64,000 nucleotides of DNA from Hoyosella sp. YIM 151337 (GCF_026041215.1 NZ_JAPEIQ010000039.1:399018-463017); one strand, 5' to 3'; positions 17,021 to 26,119 are shown, counted from the first letter of the stretch. Numbers and translations are program-made. The notes: a model not told the origin generated them from the letters alone.

Positions 17021-18112
17021 ATGCGCGATGATGAGGAGATGGTGGACCTGCCGCTAGGTGTTCTGGAGGGCGACGGCATCGGTCGCGAAATCGTTCCAGC
17101 GACAGTTCGCGTCGTTGACGAGGCAATGCGGGCAGTCGGAGCGGGCGCGATTGCGTGGCAACCGCTGCCATTCGGCGCAGCGGCGATCACCACACACGGA
17201 AATCCGTTCCCCGAAGTAACTGACGAAGCGCTTGCGTCTCTGCCGGGCTGGCTGCTTGGACCGCACGACAACGCGTCCTACCCTGCCGAGTTTCGCGCTG
17301 AGACCGCGCCTGGCGGGCGAATCCGGAAGCGCTACGGACTGTACGCAAACATTCGGCCCGCTGCCGCTCTGCCAGGTGTGCGCGCTGTGCGTCCGGATCT
17401 GGACGTTGTGATCGTTCGGGAAAACACCGAGGGCTTCTACGCTGACCGCAACATGGTCACGGGATCGGGCGAATTCATGCCCACCCCAGACGTCGCTTTG
17501 GCGGTCGCCGTGGTCACGCGGCCCGCCTGCGCACGCATCGCCCGCACCGCGTTTCAGCTTGCGCGTCAGCGCCGCCGCCGGGTCACCGTCGTGCACAAAT
17601 CGAACGTGCTCGCGCTCACCACCGGGCTTTTTCTCGAAACTTGCCGCGCCACCGCACGTGACTTCCCGGATGTGGCGATTGACGATGAGCACGTCGACGC
17701 GATGGCTGCCCACCTGGTGCGCGGCGGTGATTACGACGTGATCGTCACCGAAAACATGTTCGGCGATATTCTGTCAGATCTGGCGGGGGAGTTGGCGGGT
17801 TCACTAGGTATGGCCGCCTCGCTGAACGCATCAGAAAACCAGGCGATGGCCCAGGCCGCGCACGGCGCGGCACCCGATATCGCTGGGAAGAACCGCGCGA
17901 ATCCGACGGCGATGTTCCTCTCTGCGGCGATGCTGCTGGATTGGCTTGGTGATCGGGAGAAAGCCCGCGAGTTGCGGCGCGCCGCGCAGCGCATTCGCCG
18001 CGCGGTCGCGGCCACAACCACGGCTGGAATCGCCACCGCAGATCTCGGCGGCCTTGCCTCGACGAGCGAATTCACCGAGAACGTGCTGGCACGGGTGGTG
18101 CGCTGGAGTTAG
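17021..18112 (+). CDS. Isocitrate/isopropylmalate dehydrogenase family protein
   Basis: A 363-residue beta-decarboxylating dehydrogenase. Visible family features are LEGDGIGREI at the N-terminus, IRKRYGLYANIRPA (substrate arginines), RENTEGFYAD, the metal ligands in NMFGDILSDLAGELAGSLG, and HGAAPDIAGKNRANPTA, which binds the NAD adenosine. The RENTEGFY form and the loop LLGPHDN replacing the usual GAVGGP suggest a homoisocitrate/tartrate/isocitrate-like rather than a standard LeuB role. Start choice is unsure: ATG 17021 opens the frame, while GAGGAG sits directly before ATG 17039 and GTG 17042. It ends with a four-base overlap onto the thioredoxin gene on the other strand. Confidence 0.8.
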   Translation: MRDDEEMVDLPLGVLEGDGIGREIVPATVRVVDEAMRAVGAGAIAWQPLPFGAAAITTHGNPFPEVTDEALASLPGWLLGPHDNASYPAEFRAETAPGGRIRKRYGLYANIRPAAALPGVRAVRPDLDVVIVRENTEGFYADRNMVTGSGEFMPTPDVALAVAVVTRPACARIARTAFQLARQRRRRVTVVHKSNVLALTTGLFLETCRATARDFPDVAIDDEHVDAMAAHLVRGGDYDVIVTENMFGDILSDLAGELAGSLGMAASLNASENQAMAQAAHGAAPDIAGKNRANPTAMFLSAAMLLDWLGDREKARELRRAAQRIRRAVAATTTAGIATADLGGLASTSEFTENVLARVVRWS

Positions 18113-18492
18113 CCCGGCTGGCTGTCGCTGCCTGCTTGCTGCGCGGCGATCTGTTCGCGCACTGTGTCCATGTCGAGGTCTTTCACCTGGGTGATGAGGC
18201 TCTCCAGCGCATCGGGCGGCAAGGCGCCAGGCTGGGCGAAAACGAGGATGCCTTCGCGGAAGGCCATCACCGTTGGGATGGACTGAATCCCGGCAGCAGC
18301 CGCGAGCGACTGCTCAGCCTCGGTGTCGACCTTCGCATGCACCACGTCAGGATGCTTGTCCGACGATGCTTCGAAAGTGGGCGCGAATTGCTTGCAAGGA
18401 CCGCACCACTCCGCCCAGAAGTCCACCAGCACGACCTCGTTGCTGGTGATGGTTGATTCGAAGTCGGAATGGGTGAGGTTCTGAGTTGCCAC
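18109..18492 (-). CDS. Thioredoxin
   Basis: A 127-residue thioredoxin with active site WCGPC (Cys30, Cys33), cis-proline in IPTVMAF, and the usual fold length plus about 20 extra C-terminal residues ending QQAGSDSQPG. A GTG start at 18492 is used, with AGGA ten or so bases upstream. It reduces protein disulfides with electrons from thioredoxin reductase, which is not encoded nearby. It is probably a monocistronic gene. Confidence 0.92.
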   Translation of the reverse strand: MATQNLTHSDFESTITSNEVVLVDFWAEWCGPCKQFAPTFEASSDKHPDVVHAKVDTEAEQSLAAAAGIQSIPTVMAFREGILVFAQPGALPPDALESLITQVKDLDMDTVREQIAAQQAGSDSQPG

Positions 18493-18630
18493 ACTAAGTC
18501 CTAACGTTGTGGTGTTTCCTAAATGGGCTCCTTCCTACGTAACCAGACGTGGCAGCCGAAATGTTCCCGAACAGTTCCGCGAGTCCCGGACATCTGGCGG
18601 CCGCGCCGCGGTGTGCACTGCTCATTCCGA

Positions 18631-18636
18631 TACGGT
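18631..18636 (+). promoter_or_regulatory. -10 box for a leaderless hydrolase mRNA
   Basis: TACGGT fits TAnnnT and lies exactly seven bases before ATG 18644, the geometry expected for a leaderless transcript. No clear -35 box is present. Confidence 0.4.
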
Positions 18637-18643
18637 GAGCCAT

Positions 18644-19321
18644 ATGGAGCGCGACCAGCATGCTGACACAATCGAGCTGCCTGTGGAGGTCGCCTCACCG
18701 GACGCGGCGATCCGTGGCGTTCTTCACCTGCCAAGCGCACCGGTTGCGGGACTTGCGCTTGCCCACGGTGCGGGCGGCAACGCCGACTCTCCCATGCTCC
18801 GCCTGATTGCCGAACAACTCGCGGCCCGCCAGGTCGCGGTACTCCGATACAACCTGCCGTATCGCGTCAAACGAGCGTCAGGTCCGCCGCATCGCTCGGC
18901 CGCTGCCGCGGATCGGCAGGGCATCAGACTCGCTGCGGATGTCATGCGGGAACGCATCGGCGGACCAGTACTGATAGGTGGGCATTCCTACGGAGGCCGA
19001 CAGGCTTCGATGCTCGCCGCGGAGTACCCAGGGGTGGCCGATGGACTGGTGCTCTTCAGCTATCCGCTGCACCCGCCGGGAAAGCCCGAGCGGGCGCGCA
19101 CAGAGCATCTGCCCGGGGTCACGGTGCCTGCGCTGTTCATTCACGGTGACCGGGATCCATTTGGGTCGCTCGAGGAGTTGCGTGCAGCTCTGGTACTACT
19201 CCCCGGGCACACGAGACTGCTCGAAGTCACAGGGACCGGCCATGACCTTGGCAGCGGCAAGAAGAAATGGGTCGTGGAAGAGGCGGCAAGTGCCGTAATC
19301 GACACGTTCGGTTTGCAATGA
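18644..19321 (+). CDS. Alpha/beta-fold hydrolase (KANL3/Tex30-like)
   Basis: A 225-residue hydrolase. GLALAHGAGGNADSP carries the oxyanion-hole region, GHSYGGRQAS (about residue 113) is the nucleophile elbow with Ser, and the acid and base are in HGDRDPFG and GTGHDL near the C-terminus. This arrangement is typical of the KANL3/Tex30-like hydrolases annotated as dienelactone-hydrolase-like proteins. The ATG at 18644 is preferred because a TAnnnT box lies seven bases upstream; GTG 18635 is an alternative. It overlaps the next gene by ATGA, so the two are translationally coupled. Substrate unknown. Confidence 0.8.
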   Translation: MERDQHADTIELPVEVASPDAAIRGVLHLPSAPVAGLALAHGAGGNADSPMLRLIAEQLAARQVAVLRYNLPYRVKRASGPPHRSAAAADRQGIRLAADVMRERIGGPVLIGGHSYGGRQASMLAAEYPGVADGLVLFSYPLHPPGKPERARTEHLPGVTVPALFIHGDRDPFGSLEELRAALVLLPGHTRLLEVTGTGHDLGSGKKKWVVEEAASAVIDTFGLQ

Positions 19322-21150
19322 CGGCTGTCACCACCCGCCACAACCCTGCGCGAACGGTAGTCACGGCAGCGCTGGTTCTGCTCGCCGCCAGTCTGGCCGT
19401 CCGTGGCTGGGTGCTCAGCCGCGGCTACTTTTACTGGGATGACTTCATTCTGACTGGCCGGGCAGCGGAGCATCCGCTTCTCTCCGCTGATCTGCTCTTC
19501 TACGATCACGACGGGCACGTGATGCCGCTGGCTTTCGCAGTCGCCTGGATCATGACAATCGCGGCTCCACTGCAGTGGGGGGCGGCGGCCGCTTCGCTCC
19601 TCGTGCTGCAACTCGCGGCATCCGTCGCGGTGCTCCGCATGCTGGTGGTGCTGTTGGGCTGGCGCCCGCTGTTGCTGGTTCCGTTCGTGTTCTATCTCTT
19701 CTCGCCCCTAAGCCTTCCGGCCTTCGCATGGTGGGCGGCTGGGCTTAATGCGCTGCCGTTGCAGGCGGCGCTGGCGTGGGTTACTGCCGACGCGGTCAAG
19801 CTGGTGCAGACGGGCCGGTGGCGGTACGCGGCTTCTGGGCTCGCTGCTTTCGTGATCGCGCTGCTGTTCTTCGAAAAGTCTGTCGTTATCCCCGTCGTCG
19901 TGTTTGGACTGGCGGTGCTGTGGGCTCGTGTGACGGACGGTACGGGGCAGCGCGGGCTAGGCGGTGCCGCGCGCGAGGTCGCGTACCGGGGTCGCGCTTT
20001 GTGGATCGGCAGTGTCGTGCTCGTGGTGTGGTGGTTGCCGCTCTATTTCAGCGTTGTACGGCGGGATTTTCGGGCGGAGGAAGGGAGTAGTGCGGCAACG
20101 ATACTCGGCCGAACGTTCACCGACAGTCTCGTGCCAGCGCTCTTCGGCGGGCCCTGGCGATGGGAGCGCTGGCTACCGTCAACGCCCTGGGCAGCGGCGC
20201 CGCAGTGGGCGACGATCGCCGCGTGGTGTGCGCTCATCATCACAGTCGCGGCGGTGCTGATCACCAAGCGGCATGCTGGTGGGGTGATCGGCTTCGCCAC
20301 CGCGTATGTGGTGGTGGCGACCGTGCCGGTGCTGGCAGTGCGTGTGGGGTCCGAAGTGGCGCCCGAACTGGTTCAGTCGTTGCGCTATCTCGCCGAGACG
20401 AGTGTGATCATCACTGCCGCGATTGCACTGATATGCCTCGCGCCGGCACGCTCCCCGGAGCGGCGGCTCTCGAGCCAGGTTGTGACGACGTCGGGTGCTG
20501 CGGCGGGCGCTGCTTTCGTGGCGAGCAGCATGTGGTCCACAGTGGCGTTCGCGCACTCGTGGTCCGAAAGCCCCGCCCGTGACTACCTCTCGAATATCAG
20601 AGCAGGCACCGTACCCGGAGCGGCCGCTGACGTGCCAGTGAAGCTGCTGGATCAGGAAGTGCCCTGGCAGGTGCTCGGCCCGCTGACCTACCCGAACAAT
20701 CTCGCGAGCCGGGTTCTCGCACCGATCCGGGACCAGGTGCAGGTCACGGATGCCGTCGCGGAGTTGCTGATGCTCACCGATGACGGACACGTCGTTCCCG
20801 CGGAAGTGTGGTGGAATCGCGGCATCCCGCAAGGCCCAGAGCCTGACTGCGGCTGGTTTCTGACAGCGGGTGAGCCGGTCACTGTGCCACTCGGCGGTGA
20901 CATGATCGATCACGGCTGGACTGTGCAGCTGAATTACTTTGCCAGCGCTGACGGTGAGGTCGGCGTTGCTTTTGACTCGGCGGCGGGGCGGCGGGCACCG
21001 GTGACCGTCCCGGTCGAAGAGGGCATCAACACTGCGTTCGTGCGTCTCGTTGGTGGTGCGGACGCCCTGCATTTCGAGGTCTTCACGCCCGAGACGAGTA
21101 TCTGTCTTGGGTCAGGTCCTGTCGGTGTGGCCAGTCACGCGGGGAACTAG
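19318..21150 (+). CDS. Polytopic membrane protein, possible GT-C-type glycosyltransferase
   Basis: A 610-residue membrane protein. It has about eleven hydrophobic helices in the first 420 residues and a soluble, beta-rich C-terminal part (about 430-610) that would lie outside the membrane. After the first helix the sequence GYFYWDDFILTGRA places an Asp-Asp pair in the first extracytoplasmic loop, as in lipid-linked-sugar GT-C transferases. That is a resemblance, not a firm assignment. It starts inside the stop codon of the hydrolase gene (ATGA), and its last 39 bases overlap the methyltransferase gene on the opposite strand. If it is a GT-C enzyme it would act in envelope glycan synthesis. 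Confidence 0.72.
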   Translation: MTAVTTRHNPARTVVTAALVLLAASLAVRGWVLSRGYFYWDDFILTGRAAEHPLLSADLLFYDHDGHVMPLAFAVAWIMTIAAPLQWGAAAASLLVLQLAASVAVLRMLVVLLGWRPLLLVPFVFYLFSPLSLPAFAWWAAGLNALPLQAALAWVTADAVKLVQTGRWRYAASGLAAFVIALLFFEKSVVIPVVVFGLAVLWARVTDGTGQRGLGGAAREVAYRGRALWIGSVVLVVWWLPLYFSVVRRDFRAEEGSSAATILGRTFTDSLVPALFGGPWRWERWLPSTPWAAAPQWATIAAWCALIITVAAVLITKRHAGGVIGFATAYVVVATVPVLAVRVGSEVAPELVQSLRYLAETSVIITAAIALICLAPARSPERRLSSQVVTTSGAAAGAAFVASSMWSTVAFAHSWSESPARDYLSNIRAGTVPGAAADVPVKLLDQEVPWQVLGPLTYPNNLASRVLAPIRDQVQVTDAVAELLMLTDDGHVVPAEVWWNRGIPQGPEPDCGWFLTAGEPVTVPLGGDMIDHGWTVQLNYFASADGEVGVAFDSAAGRRAPVTVPVEEGINTAFVRLVGGADALHFEVFTPETSICLGSGPVGVASHAGN

Positions 21151-21948
21151 CACTCGAGGTTTGCGGCAACAGAAAATAGCAGTCCCAGGGAAGTATTGTC
21201 CGCGCAAGGGGCTCCACTGTCCCCACTCCTGGTCCAGCCATTCGGGCCACTCTGGTTCGACGACGTCTTCGACAACGAGGCCCGCGGCAACTATTTCCCT
21301 GATTCGGTCGCCGATCGTCCGATGGTGCTCGACATAGGTAGGTACTCCCGCATCGTCGGTCTCGATGTACGGCGAGCGATCGAAGTACGGCATGGTTACG
21401 GTAAGTCCCCTCGGCCCGGGGTCGTCGGGAAACATCCAGCGCATTGGGTGATTGACCGAGAACACGAACTGGCCACCGGGGCGTAACACCCGTTCAGCCT
21501 CGCGCATCACGCGAGCTGAGTCCGCGACGAAGGGGATTGCGCCGAAACTCGAACACACCTTGTCGAAGGTGCTATCCCGGAACGGGAGACGCTCGGCGCT
21601 CGCCTGCACCAGGGGCACCAGCGGTCCTCCGTGCGACATCGCGGTTCGTGCGTGCCGCAGCATCCCGGCGGAGATGTCGAGCCCGATCACGTCGGCACCC
21701 TCGTGCCGCAGCCAGCGGGCGCAAGGCGCGGAACCGCATCCAATCTCAAGAATCTGTGTCCCAGCGACTTCGCCGAGGAGTCGCGCATCACCCTCGTGGA
21801 GACCTTCGGGGCACCAGATGAACTCTCCGTTAGGGGAGTCCGTACCCAGAAACTCACCGTGCTCGTCGTGGTAGTTGTCGGCGTCGGAGTCCCACCACAG
21901 GCGACTCGCCCGGTCGCTCTCGGGCGAGCCGGCTTTTCGAATGATCAT
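21112..21948 (-). CDS. SAM-dependent class I methyltransferase
   Basis: A 278-residue enzyme. The SAM motif I is ILEIGCGSAPCARWL (about residue 66), motif II is ADVIGLDISAGML, and the post-I region VLRPGGQFVFSVNHPMRW follows the usual Rossmann methyltransferase order. The roughly 60-residue N-terminal part contains WWDSDADNYHDEHGEFLG, conserved among actinobacterial homologues. The substrate is not evident. The C-terminal 13 residues are encoded antisense to the end of the membrane-protein gene. The start at 21948 lies divergent from rpsA. Confidence 0.85.
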   Translation of the reverse strand: MIIRKAGSPESDRASRLWWDSDADNYHDEHGEFLGTDSPNGEFIWCPEGLHEGDARLLGEVAGTQILEIGCGSAPCARWLRHEGADVIGLDISAGMLRHARTAMSHGGPLVPLVQASAERLPFRDSTFDKVCSSFGAIPFVADSARVMREAERVLRPGGQFVFSVNHPMRWMFPDDPGPRGLTVTMPYFDRSPYIETDDAGVPTYVEHHRTIGDRIREIVAAGLVVEDVVEPEWPEWLDQEWGQWSPLRGQYFPGTAIFCCRKPRVLVPRVTGHTDRT

Positions 21949-22007
21949 GAATGCGCACCAAGTGGTAGTCGGCGGATGATCAGGCTAGTGTAGGTAACCG
22001 GGCAGGT

Positions 22008-22037
22008 TTGCCGTGCTCGATCGTGATCGCGTAGGCT
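22008..22037 (+). promoter_or_regulatory. Putative rpsA promoter
   Basis: TTGCCG (22008-22013), an 18-base spacer and TAGGCT (22032-22037). The transcript would carry a leader of about 150 bases. Confidence 0.5.
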
Positions 22038-22043
22038 ATCCAC

Positions 22044-22062
22044 GCTGTACTTGACGTACAGC
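22044..22062 (+). promoter_or_regulatory. Dyad at the 5' end of the rpsA leader
   Basis: GCTGTAC-TTGAC-GTACAGC, seven perfect base pairs with a five-base loop, immediately after the predicted transcription start of rpsA. It may be an RNA hairpin used in autoregulation by S1 or a DNA operator. Nothing else is recognisable in the rest of the 132-base leader. Confidence 0.45.
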
Positions 22063-22194
22063 ACGGATGCGCATGCGTTCACTGTGTTCTGCTGGATCGC
22101 GGATTGCTGTGGTGCTGGTGGGTGCGGGTCGACGTATGGCATCCACGCCCAGTCCACGTACAACCTAGTCCAACTGTCCGGAGCAGCTCACCTA

Positions 22195-23661
22195 ATGCCC
22201 ACCACAACCCCGACCTCGCCGCAGGTAGCCGTCAACGATATCGGCTCTGCCGAGGATTTCCTTGCCGCAGTCGACGCAACTATCAAGTACTTCAACGATG
22301 GGGACATCGTTGAAGGCACTATCGTCAAAGTCGACCGTGACGAGGTCCTTCTCGACATCGGATACAAGACTGAGGGCGTCATTCCCTCTCGTGAACTGTC
22401 GATCAAACACGATGTCGACCCCAGCGAGGTCGTGAACGTCGGCGATGAGGTCGAAGCGCTCGTCCTCACCAAGGAAGATAAAGACGGCCGTCTGATCCTG
22501 TCCAAGAAGCGCGCTCAGTACGAGCGGGCCTGGGGCACTATCGAGGAACTGAAAGAGAAGGACGAGGCCGTCAAGGGCACCGTCATCGAGGTCGTCAAGG
22601 GCGGCCTTATCCTCGACATCGGTCTGCGCGGCTTCCTTCCTGCTTCGCTCGTCGAGATGCGCCGCGTCCGTGATCTGCAGCCGTACGTCGGCAAGGAGAT
22701 CGAGGCGAAGATCATCGAGCTCGACAAGAACCGCAACAACGTTGTGCTGTCGCGCCGCGCCTGGCTTGAGCAGACGCAGTCTGAGGTTCGCAGCGAATTC
22801 CTGCACCAGCTGCAGAAGGGACAGGTCCGCAAGGGCGTTGTGTCCTCCATCGTCAACTTCGGTGCGTTCGTTGACCTCGGCGGCGTCGACGGTCTCGTCC
22901 ACGTTTCCGAACTGTCGTGGAAGCACATCGATCACCCGTCCGAGGTTGTCCAGGTTGGCGACGAGGTCACCGTCGAGGTTCTCGATGTCGACATGGACCG
23001 CGAGCGTGTGTCGCTGTCACTGAAGGCAACGCAGGAAGATCCGTGGCGTCAGTTCGCGCGTACGCACGCGATCGGCCAGATCGTGCCGGGCAAGGTCACC
23101 AAGCTTGTTCCGTTCGGTGCGTTTGTCCGCGTCGAAGAGGGCATCGAAGGCCTCGTCCACATCTCCGAGCTGGCTGAGCGCCACGTCGAGGTGCCGGATC
23201 AGGTTGTCGCTGTCGGTGACGACGCAATGGTCAAGGTCATTGACATTGATCTCGAGCGCCGCCGTATCTCGCTGAGCCTCAAGCAGGCCAACGAGGAATA
23301 CACCGAAGAGTTCGACCCTGCCAAGTACGGCATGGCCGACAGCTACGACGAAGCTGGCAACTACATCTTCCCCGAGGGCTTCGACCCCGAGACCAACGAA
23401 TGGCTCGAGGGCTTCGAGAAGCAGCGTGAAGAGTGGGAAGCCCGCTACGCCGAGGCTGAGCGTCGCCACAAGATGCACACCGCGCAGATGGAGAAGTTCG
23501 CGAAGGTCGAAGCAGAGGCTGCTGAGGCTGCACCGAGCAACTACTCGAGCGACGGCGTGCAGGCGCCTGCCGCGTCGAGTGCTCCTGCGCAGTCAGGTGG
23601 CACCCTCGCCAGCGACGAGCAGCTTGCTGCTCTGCGCGAGAAGCTTTCGGGCGGAGCCTGA
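22195..23661 (+). CDS. rpsA: 30S ribosomal protein S1
   Basis: A 488-residue protein with four S1/OB-fold RNA-binding repeats (about 34-105, 120-190, 207-277 and 292-362). Each has the GxVxxxxxFGAFVDL/VR-type core, for example SSIVNFGAFVDLGGVDGLVHVSELSW. A charged C-terminal region (about 375-488) ends in a Ser/Ala/Pro-rich tail, as in mycobacterial S1, and is shorter than the six-repeat E. coli protein. It binds mRNA on the small subunit. The ATG at 22195 is chosen because conserved sequence begins shortly after and GGAG lies 11 bases upstream; the frame is open further upstream. Confidence 0.97.
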   Translation: MPTTTPTSPQVAVNDIGSAEDFLAAVDATIKYFNDGDIVEGTIVKVDRDEVLLDIGYKTEGVIPSRELSIKHDVDPSEVVNVGDEVEALVLTKEDKDGRLILSKKRAQYERAWGTIEELKEKDEAVKGTVIEVVKGGLILDIGLRGFLPASLVEMRRVRDLQPYVGKEIEAKIIELDKNRNNVVLSRRAWLEQTQSEVRSEFLHQLQKGQVRKGVVSSIVNFGAFVDLGGVDGLVHVSELSWKHIDHPSEVVQVGDEVTVEVLDVDMDRERVSLSLKATQEDPWRQFARTHAIGQIVPGKVTKLVPFGAFVRVEEGIEGLVHISELAERHVEVPDQVVAVGDDAMVKVIDIDLERRRISLSLKQANEEYTEEFDPAKYGMADSYDEAGNYIFPEGFDPETNEWLEGFEKQREEWEARYAEAERRHKMHTAQMEKFAKVEAEAAEAAPSNYSSDGVQAPAASSAPAQSGGTLASDEQLAALREKLSGGA

Positions 23662-23680
23662 TTCGCTGAATAGCTGAACC

Positions 23681-23718
23681 CAAAAGTCCCGGACCTCTGT
23701 TGAAGTCCGGGACTTTTG
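23681..23718. terminator. Bidirectional terminator between rpsA and the ABC permease gene
   Basis: CAAAAGTCCCGGAC (23681-23694) and GTCCGGGACTTTTG (23705-23718) form a perfect 14-bp stem with a ten-base loop. The A/T ends give U-runs on both strands, fitting the convergent genes on either side. Confidence 0.93.
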
Positions 23719-23734
23719 CGTACGGCGGTGGTTT

Positions 23735-24496
23735 TCAGATCCGGATCCGCCGCATGCCGCGCACTCCGAAAGCGAGGCTGACCAGTGCGAAGCCGATGAT
23801 CACCGTAAAACCAAGGGGAACAGCAGAGTTTGTGACATCGGAGGCGAAAAGCGCCCGCTGGGCATCGACGGCGTAGGAAAGCGGATTCAGCCGCGAAACG
23901 GCATAAAGCCAGTCAGGTGCCAGTGTGATCGGAAGTAGCACACCAGATGTCACGATCACGGGTGTGAACACCAGCGTGAGCAGCCCCCAGAACGCGGCGG
24001 CGTTCTTCAGAAACAGGCCTACGGCGAACGATGCCAGCGCGAGCGCCCCCGCGAGCAGCCCGAGCAGCAGCATGGCCAGCGCAATCCCGCCCAGCGGGAT
24101 GCTCAGTCCGAACGGAATCGTCACCAGAATCATGACGATCGCCTGAATCTCGACGATCGCGATGATGCGCAGCACCCTTCCGAGAAGCAATCCGGTTCGG
24201 CTGGCCGGGGTCACGAGCAGGCGCTCCAGCGAACCGGCTTGGCGTTCTTCCTGCAGACCAACACCCGCGAACCCTGCCGTTGTGAACACCATAAATACGA
24301 GGATTCCGGGGACGAACCACTGTAGTGTGTCACCTTCCGGCATGCCGGGCAGCGTGCCGAGTCCCGCGACGAGCGGGCCGAAGAATAACAGCAGCAACAG
24401 CGGATCACCGATTGCTTCGATATACGGCCACGGGGTGCGAATCTTCGCCCGCAGATCGCGTTCGAAAACGGGTGGAAGCGTAGCGACGAGGTTCAT
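23735..24496 (-). CDS. ABC-2 type exporter permease (DrrB-like)
   Basis: A 253-residue permease with six hydrophobic segments and the ABC-2 architecture of daunorubicin/doxorubicin exporters, including FTTAGFAGVGLQEERQAGSLERLLVTP in the cytoplasmic coupling region. It follows the ATPase gene with a four-base overlap and would form the membrane part of the exporter. The exported compound (drug, lipid or natural product) cannot be deduced. Confidence 0.87.
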   Translation of the reverse strand: MNLVATLPPVFERDLRAKIRTPWPYIEAIGDPLLLLLFFGPLVAGLGTLPGMPEGDTLQWFVPGILVFMVFTTAGFAGVGLQEERQAGSLERLLVTPASRTGLLLGRVLRIIAIVEIQAIVMILVTIPFGLSIPLGGIALAMLLLGLLAGALALASFAVGLFLKNAAAFWGLLTLVFTPVIVTSGVLLPITLAPDWLYAVSRLNPLSYAVDAQRALFASDVTNSAVPLGFTVIIGFALVSLAFGVRGMRRIRI

Positions 24497-25506
24497 AGCT
24501 GGCCTCCTGTCTGAAGGCGGTCCGTTGGCCCGCTGTCGGGGGCACTGTGCGGCGCGGCTTCGTCGCGCAAGCTTCTGCCGGTGAGCTTGAGGAAGACATC
24601 GTCGAGGGAAGGACGGCGGACCTGCGTGCTCGTCATTCGTACACCCGCTGCATCAAGCGCCCGTACGAGGTCCGGCAGTGCCAGGTCACCGTGTCCCACG
24701 CGCAGACTCAGCACTGCGCCATCGGCAGTCACGTCGTGCGATGTCGGAAGCTGACGCGCTACGCTCATGGCTGCTTCACGATCGCCGGGATCGCACAGGT
24801 TCACGAGCAGAAGATCGCCTTCGACCTTCGTTTTCAATTGATCAGGTGTGCCATCGGCGATAATGGCGCCGTTGTCGATGACGATCACGCGTTCCGCCAC
24901 TGCATCCGCCTCATCGAGGTAATGCGTGGTAAGGAAGATCGTGATGCCGTGTTGTTCGCGCAGTCGCACGATATGGTTCCAGAGGTTCGCCCGGCTTTGG
25001 GGGTCGAGCCCGGAGGAAGGTTCGTCCAGAAATACCAGCTTGGGGCGGTGTATCAGGCCCATCGCGATATCGAGACGGCGCCGCTGGCCACCAGAGAGGC
25101 GGGCCACGTCCCGCTGGGCCTGTCTGTCGAGGTCGAGCTCACCCAGCAACTCCTGGGCGCGGATGTGCGCCTCCTTGCGCCCGATGCCGTACAGCCGCGC
25201 CTGCAGCGTCAGTTCTTCACTGACACGAAGACCATCAAGCGACCCGTTACCCTGTCCTATCAGGCCTATCCGGCGGCGAACCTCGACTTGCTGGCTCACG
25301 ATGTCGAATCCTGCAACCGTCGCGGCGCCGGATGTCGGTGGCAGCAAGGTTGTGAGCATGCGCAGGGTCGTAGACTTACCCGCGCCATTCGGCCCGAGAA
25401 ATGCAACGATTTCTCCAGGGGCAACGTCAATATCGATCCCGCGGACTGCTTCGACTACCTCGTTCTTCGTCTGAAAACGCTGAGCGAGTGCGGTTGTGTG
25501 AATCAT
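24493..25506 (-). CDS. ABC exporter ATPase (DrrA-like)
   Basis: A 337-residue ATPase with Walker A GPNGAGKST (residues about 38-46), signature LSGGQRRRLDIAMGL and Walker B LVFLDEPSSGLDP, then the switch His in TTHYLDEAD. The C-terminal roughly 110 residues form the regulatory extension characteristic of DrrA (VRRPSLDDVFLKLTGRSLRDE). The gene starts 21 bases after the FMN reductase gene and ends overlapping the permease gene, so a three-gene operon is likely. Energises export of hydrophobic compounds. Confidence 0.9.
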   Translation of the reverse strand: MIHTTALAQRFQTKNEVVEAVRGIDIDVAPGEIVAFLGPNGAGKSTTLRMLTTLLPPTSGAATVAGFDIVSQQVEVRRRIGLIGQGNGSLDGLRVSEELTLQARLYGIGRKEAHIRAQELLGELDLDRQAQRDVARLSGGQRRRLDIAMGLIHRPKLVFLDEPSSGLDPQSRANLWNHIVRLREQHGITIFLTTHYLDEADAVAERVIVIDNGAIIADGTPDQLKTKVEGDLLLVNLCDPGDREAAMSVARQLPTSHDVTADGAVLSLRVGHGDLALPDLVRALDAAGVRMTSTQVRRPSLDDVFLKLTGRSLRDEAAPHSAPDSGPTDRLQTGGQL

Positions 25507-25527
25507 GGTGACTCCTATCGATGTTCG

Positions 25528-26109
25528 TCATGCTGGGTACGGAGTTGCCCCTCGCGCGGCGCGCAACGCGGTCGCCCACCAGAGGAGATGGCTTAACATC
25601 GTTTTCGCAGCGAGGAGTGCGGCAGACTCATCGCGCGGCTTGCCACTGCTGTCGAGAGTTCCGTCAAACACTCCGAAGCTGAGGCCCGCCGCGAGCGGCA
25701 TCGCGTGCAGGGAACTGAACACGGTCCGCAGCTGTTCGACTGCACGCAACCCGTGCGCATCTGCTCCATAACTCACGAAAGCCACGGGCTTGGCGAACCA
25801 CTCTTCGTACGCGTAGTCAATTGCTTGTTTCAGTGATGCCGGGTAGCCGTGGTTATACTCCGGCGTCACCACGATGAATCCGTCTGCCTGGCGAAACCGA
25901 CTGTTCAATCGGGAGATTTCCGCATCCGGCCGCGCCGGATGGCGGGCAGGAAAGCCGAAGTCAGCGAGATCGACGACATCGACGCGGCAACGGGCGCGGT
26001 CATCAGCGACGCGAGCACACCAGTCAGCGATACCCTTGCCTGCCCGGCCCTCACGGGTGCTGCCAATCAGGATGATGATCGTCGGACCATGGGTTGGGGT
26101 CGTGTTCAT
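25528..26109 (-). CDS. NADPH-dependent FMN reductase (flavodoxin-like)
   Basis: A 193-residue protein with the FMN-phosphate loop IGSTREGRAGKG, the isoalloxazine-binding PEYNHGYPASLKQAIDYAYEEW and a further loop at VSYGADAHG, all typical of the NADPH-dependent FMN/quinone/azo reductase family. GGAGGG precedes ATG 26109. As first gene of the operon with a DrrAB-like exporter it may reduce, and so detoxify or trigger export of, a quinone or nitro compound; that link is inferred from position only. Confidence 0.88.
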   Translation of the reverse strand: MNTTPTHGPTIIILIGSTREGRAGKGIADWCARVADDRARCRVDVVDLADFGFPARHPARPDAEISRLNSRFRQADGFIVVTPEYNHGYPASLKQAIDYAYEEWFAKPVAFVSYGADAHGLRAVEQLRTVFSSLHAMPLAAGLSFGVFDGTLDSSGKPRDESAALLAAKTMLSHLLWWATALRAARGATPYPA

Positions 26110-26119
26110 AGCTCCCTCC

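Noticed and set aside
20179..21072. 297-residue open frame on the - strand
   Set aside because: Opposite the membrane-protein gene; no hydrophobic or catalytic pattern and poor composition.
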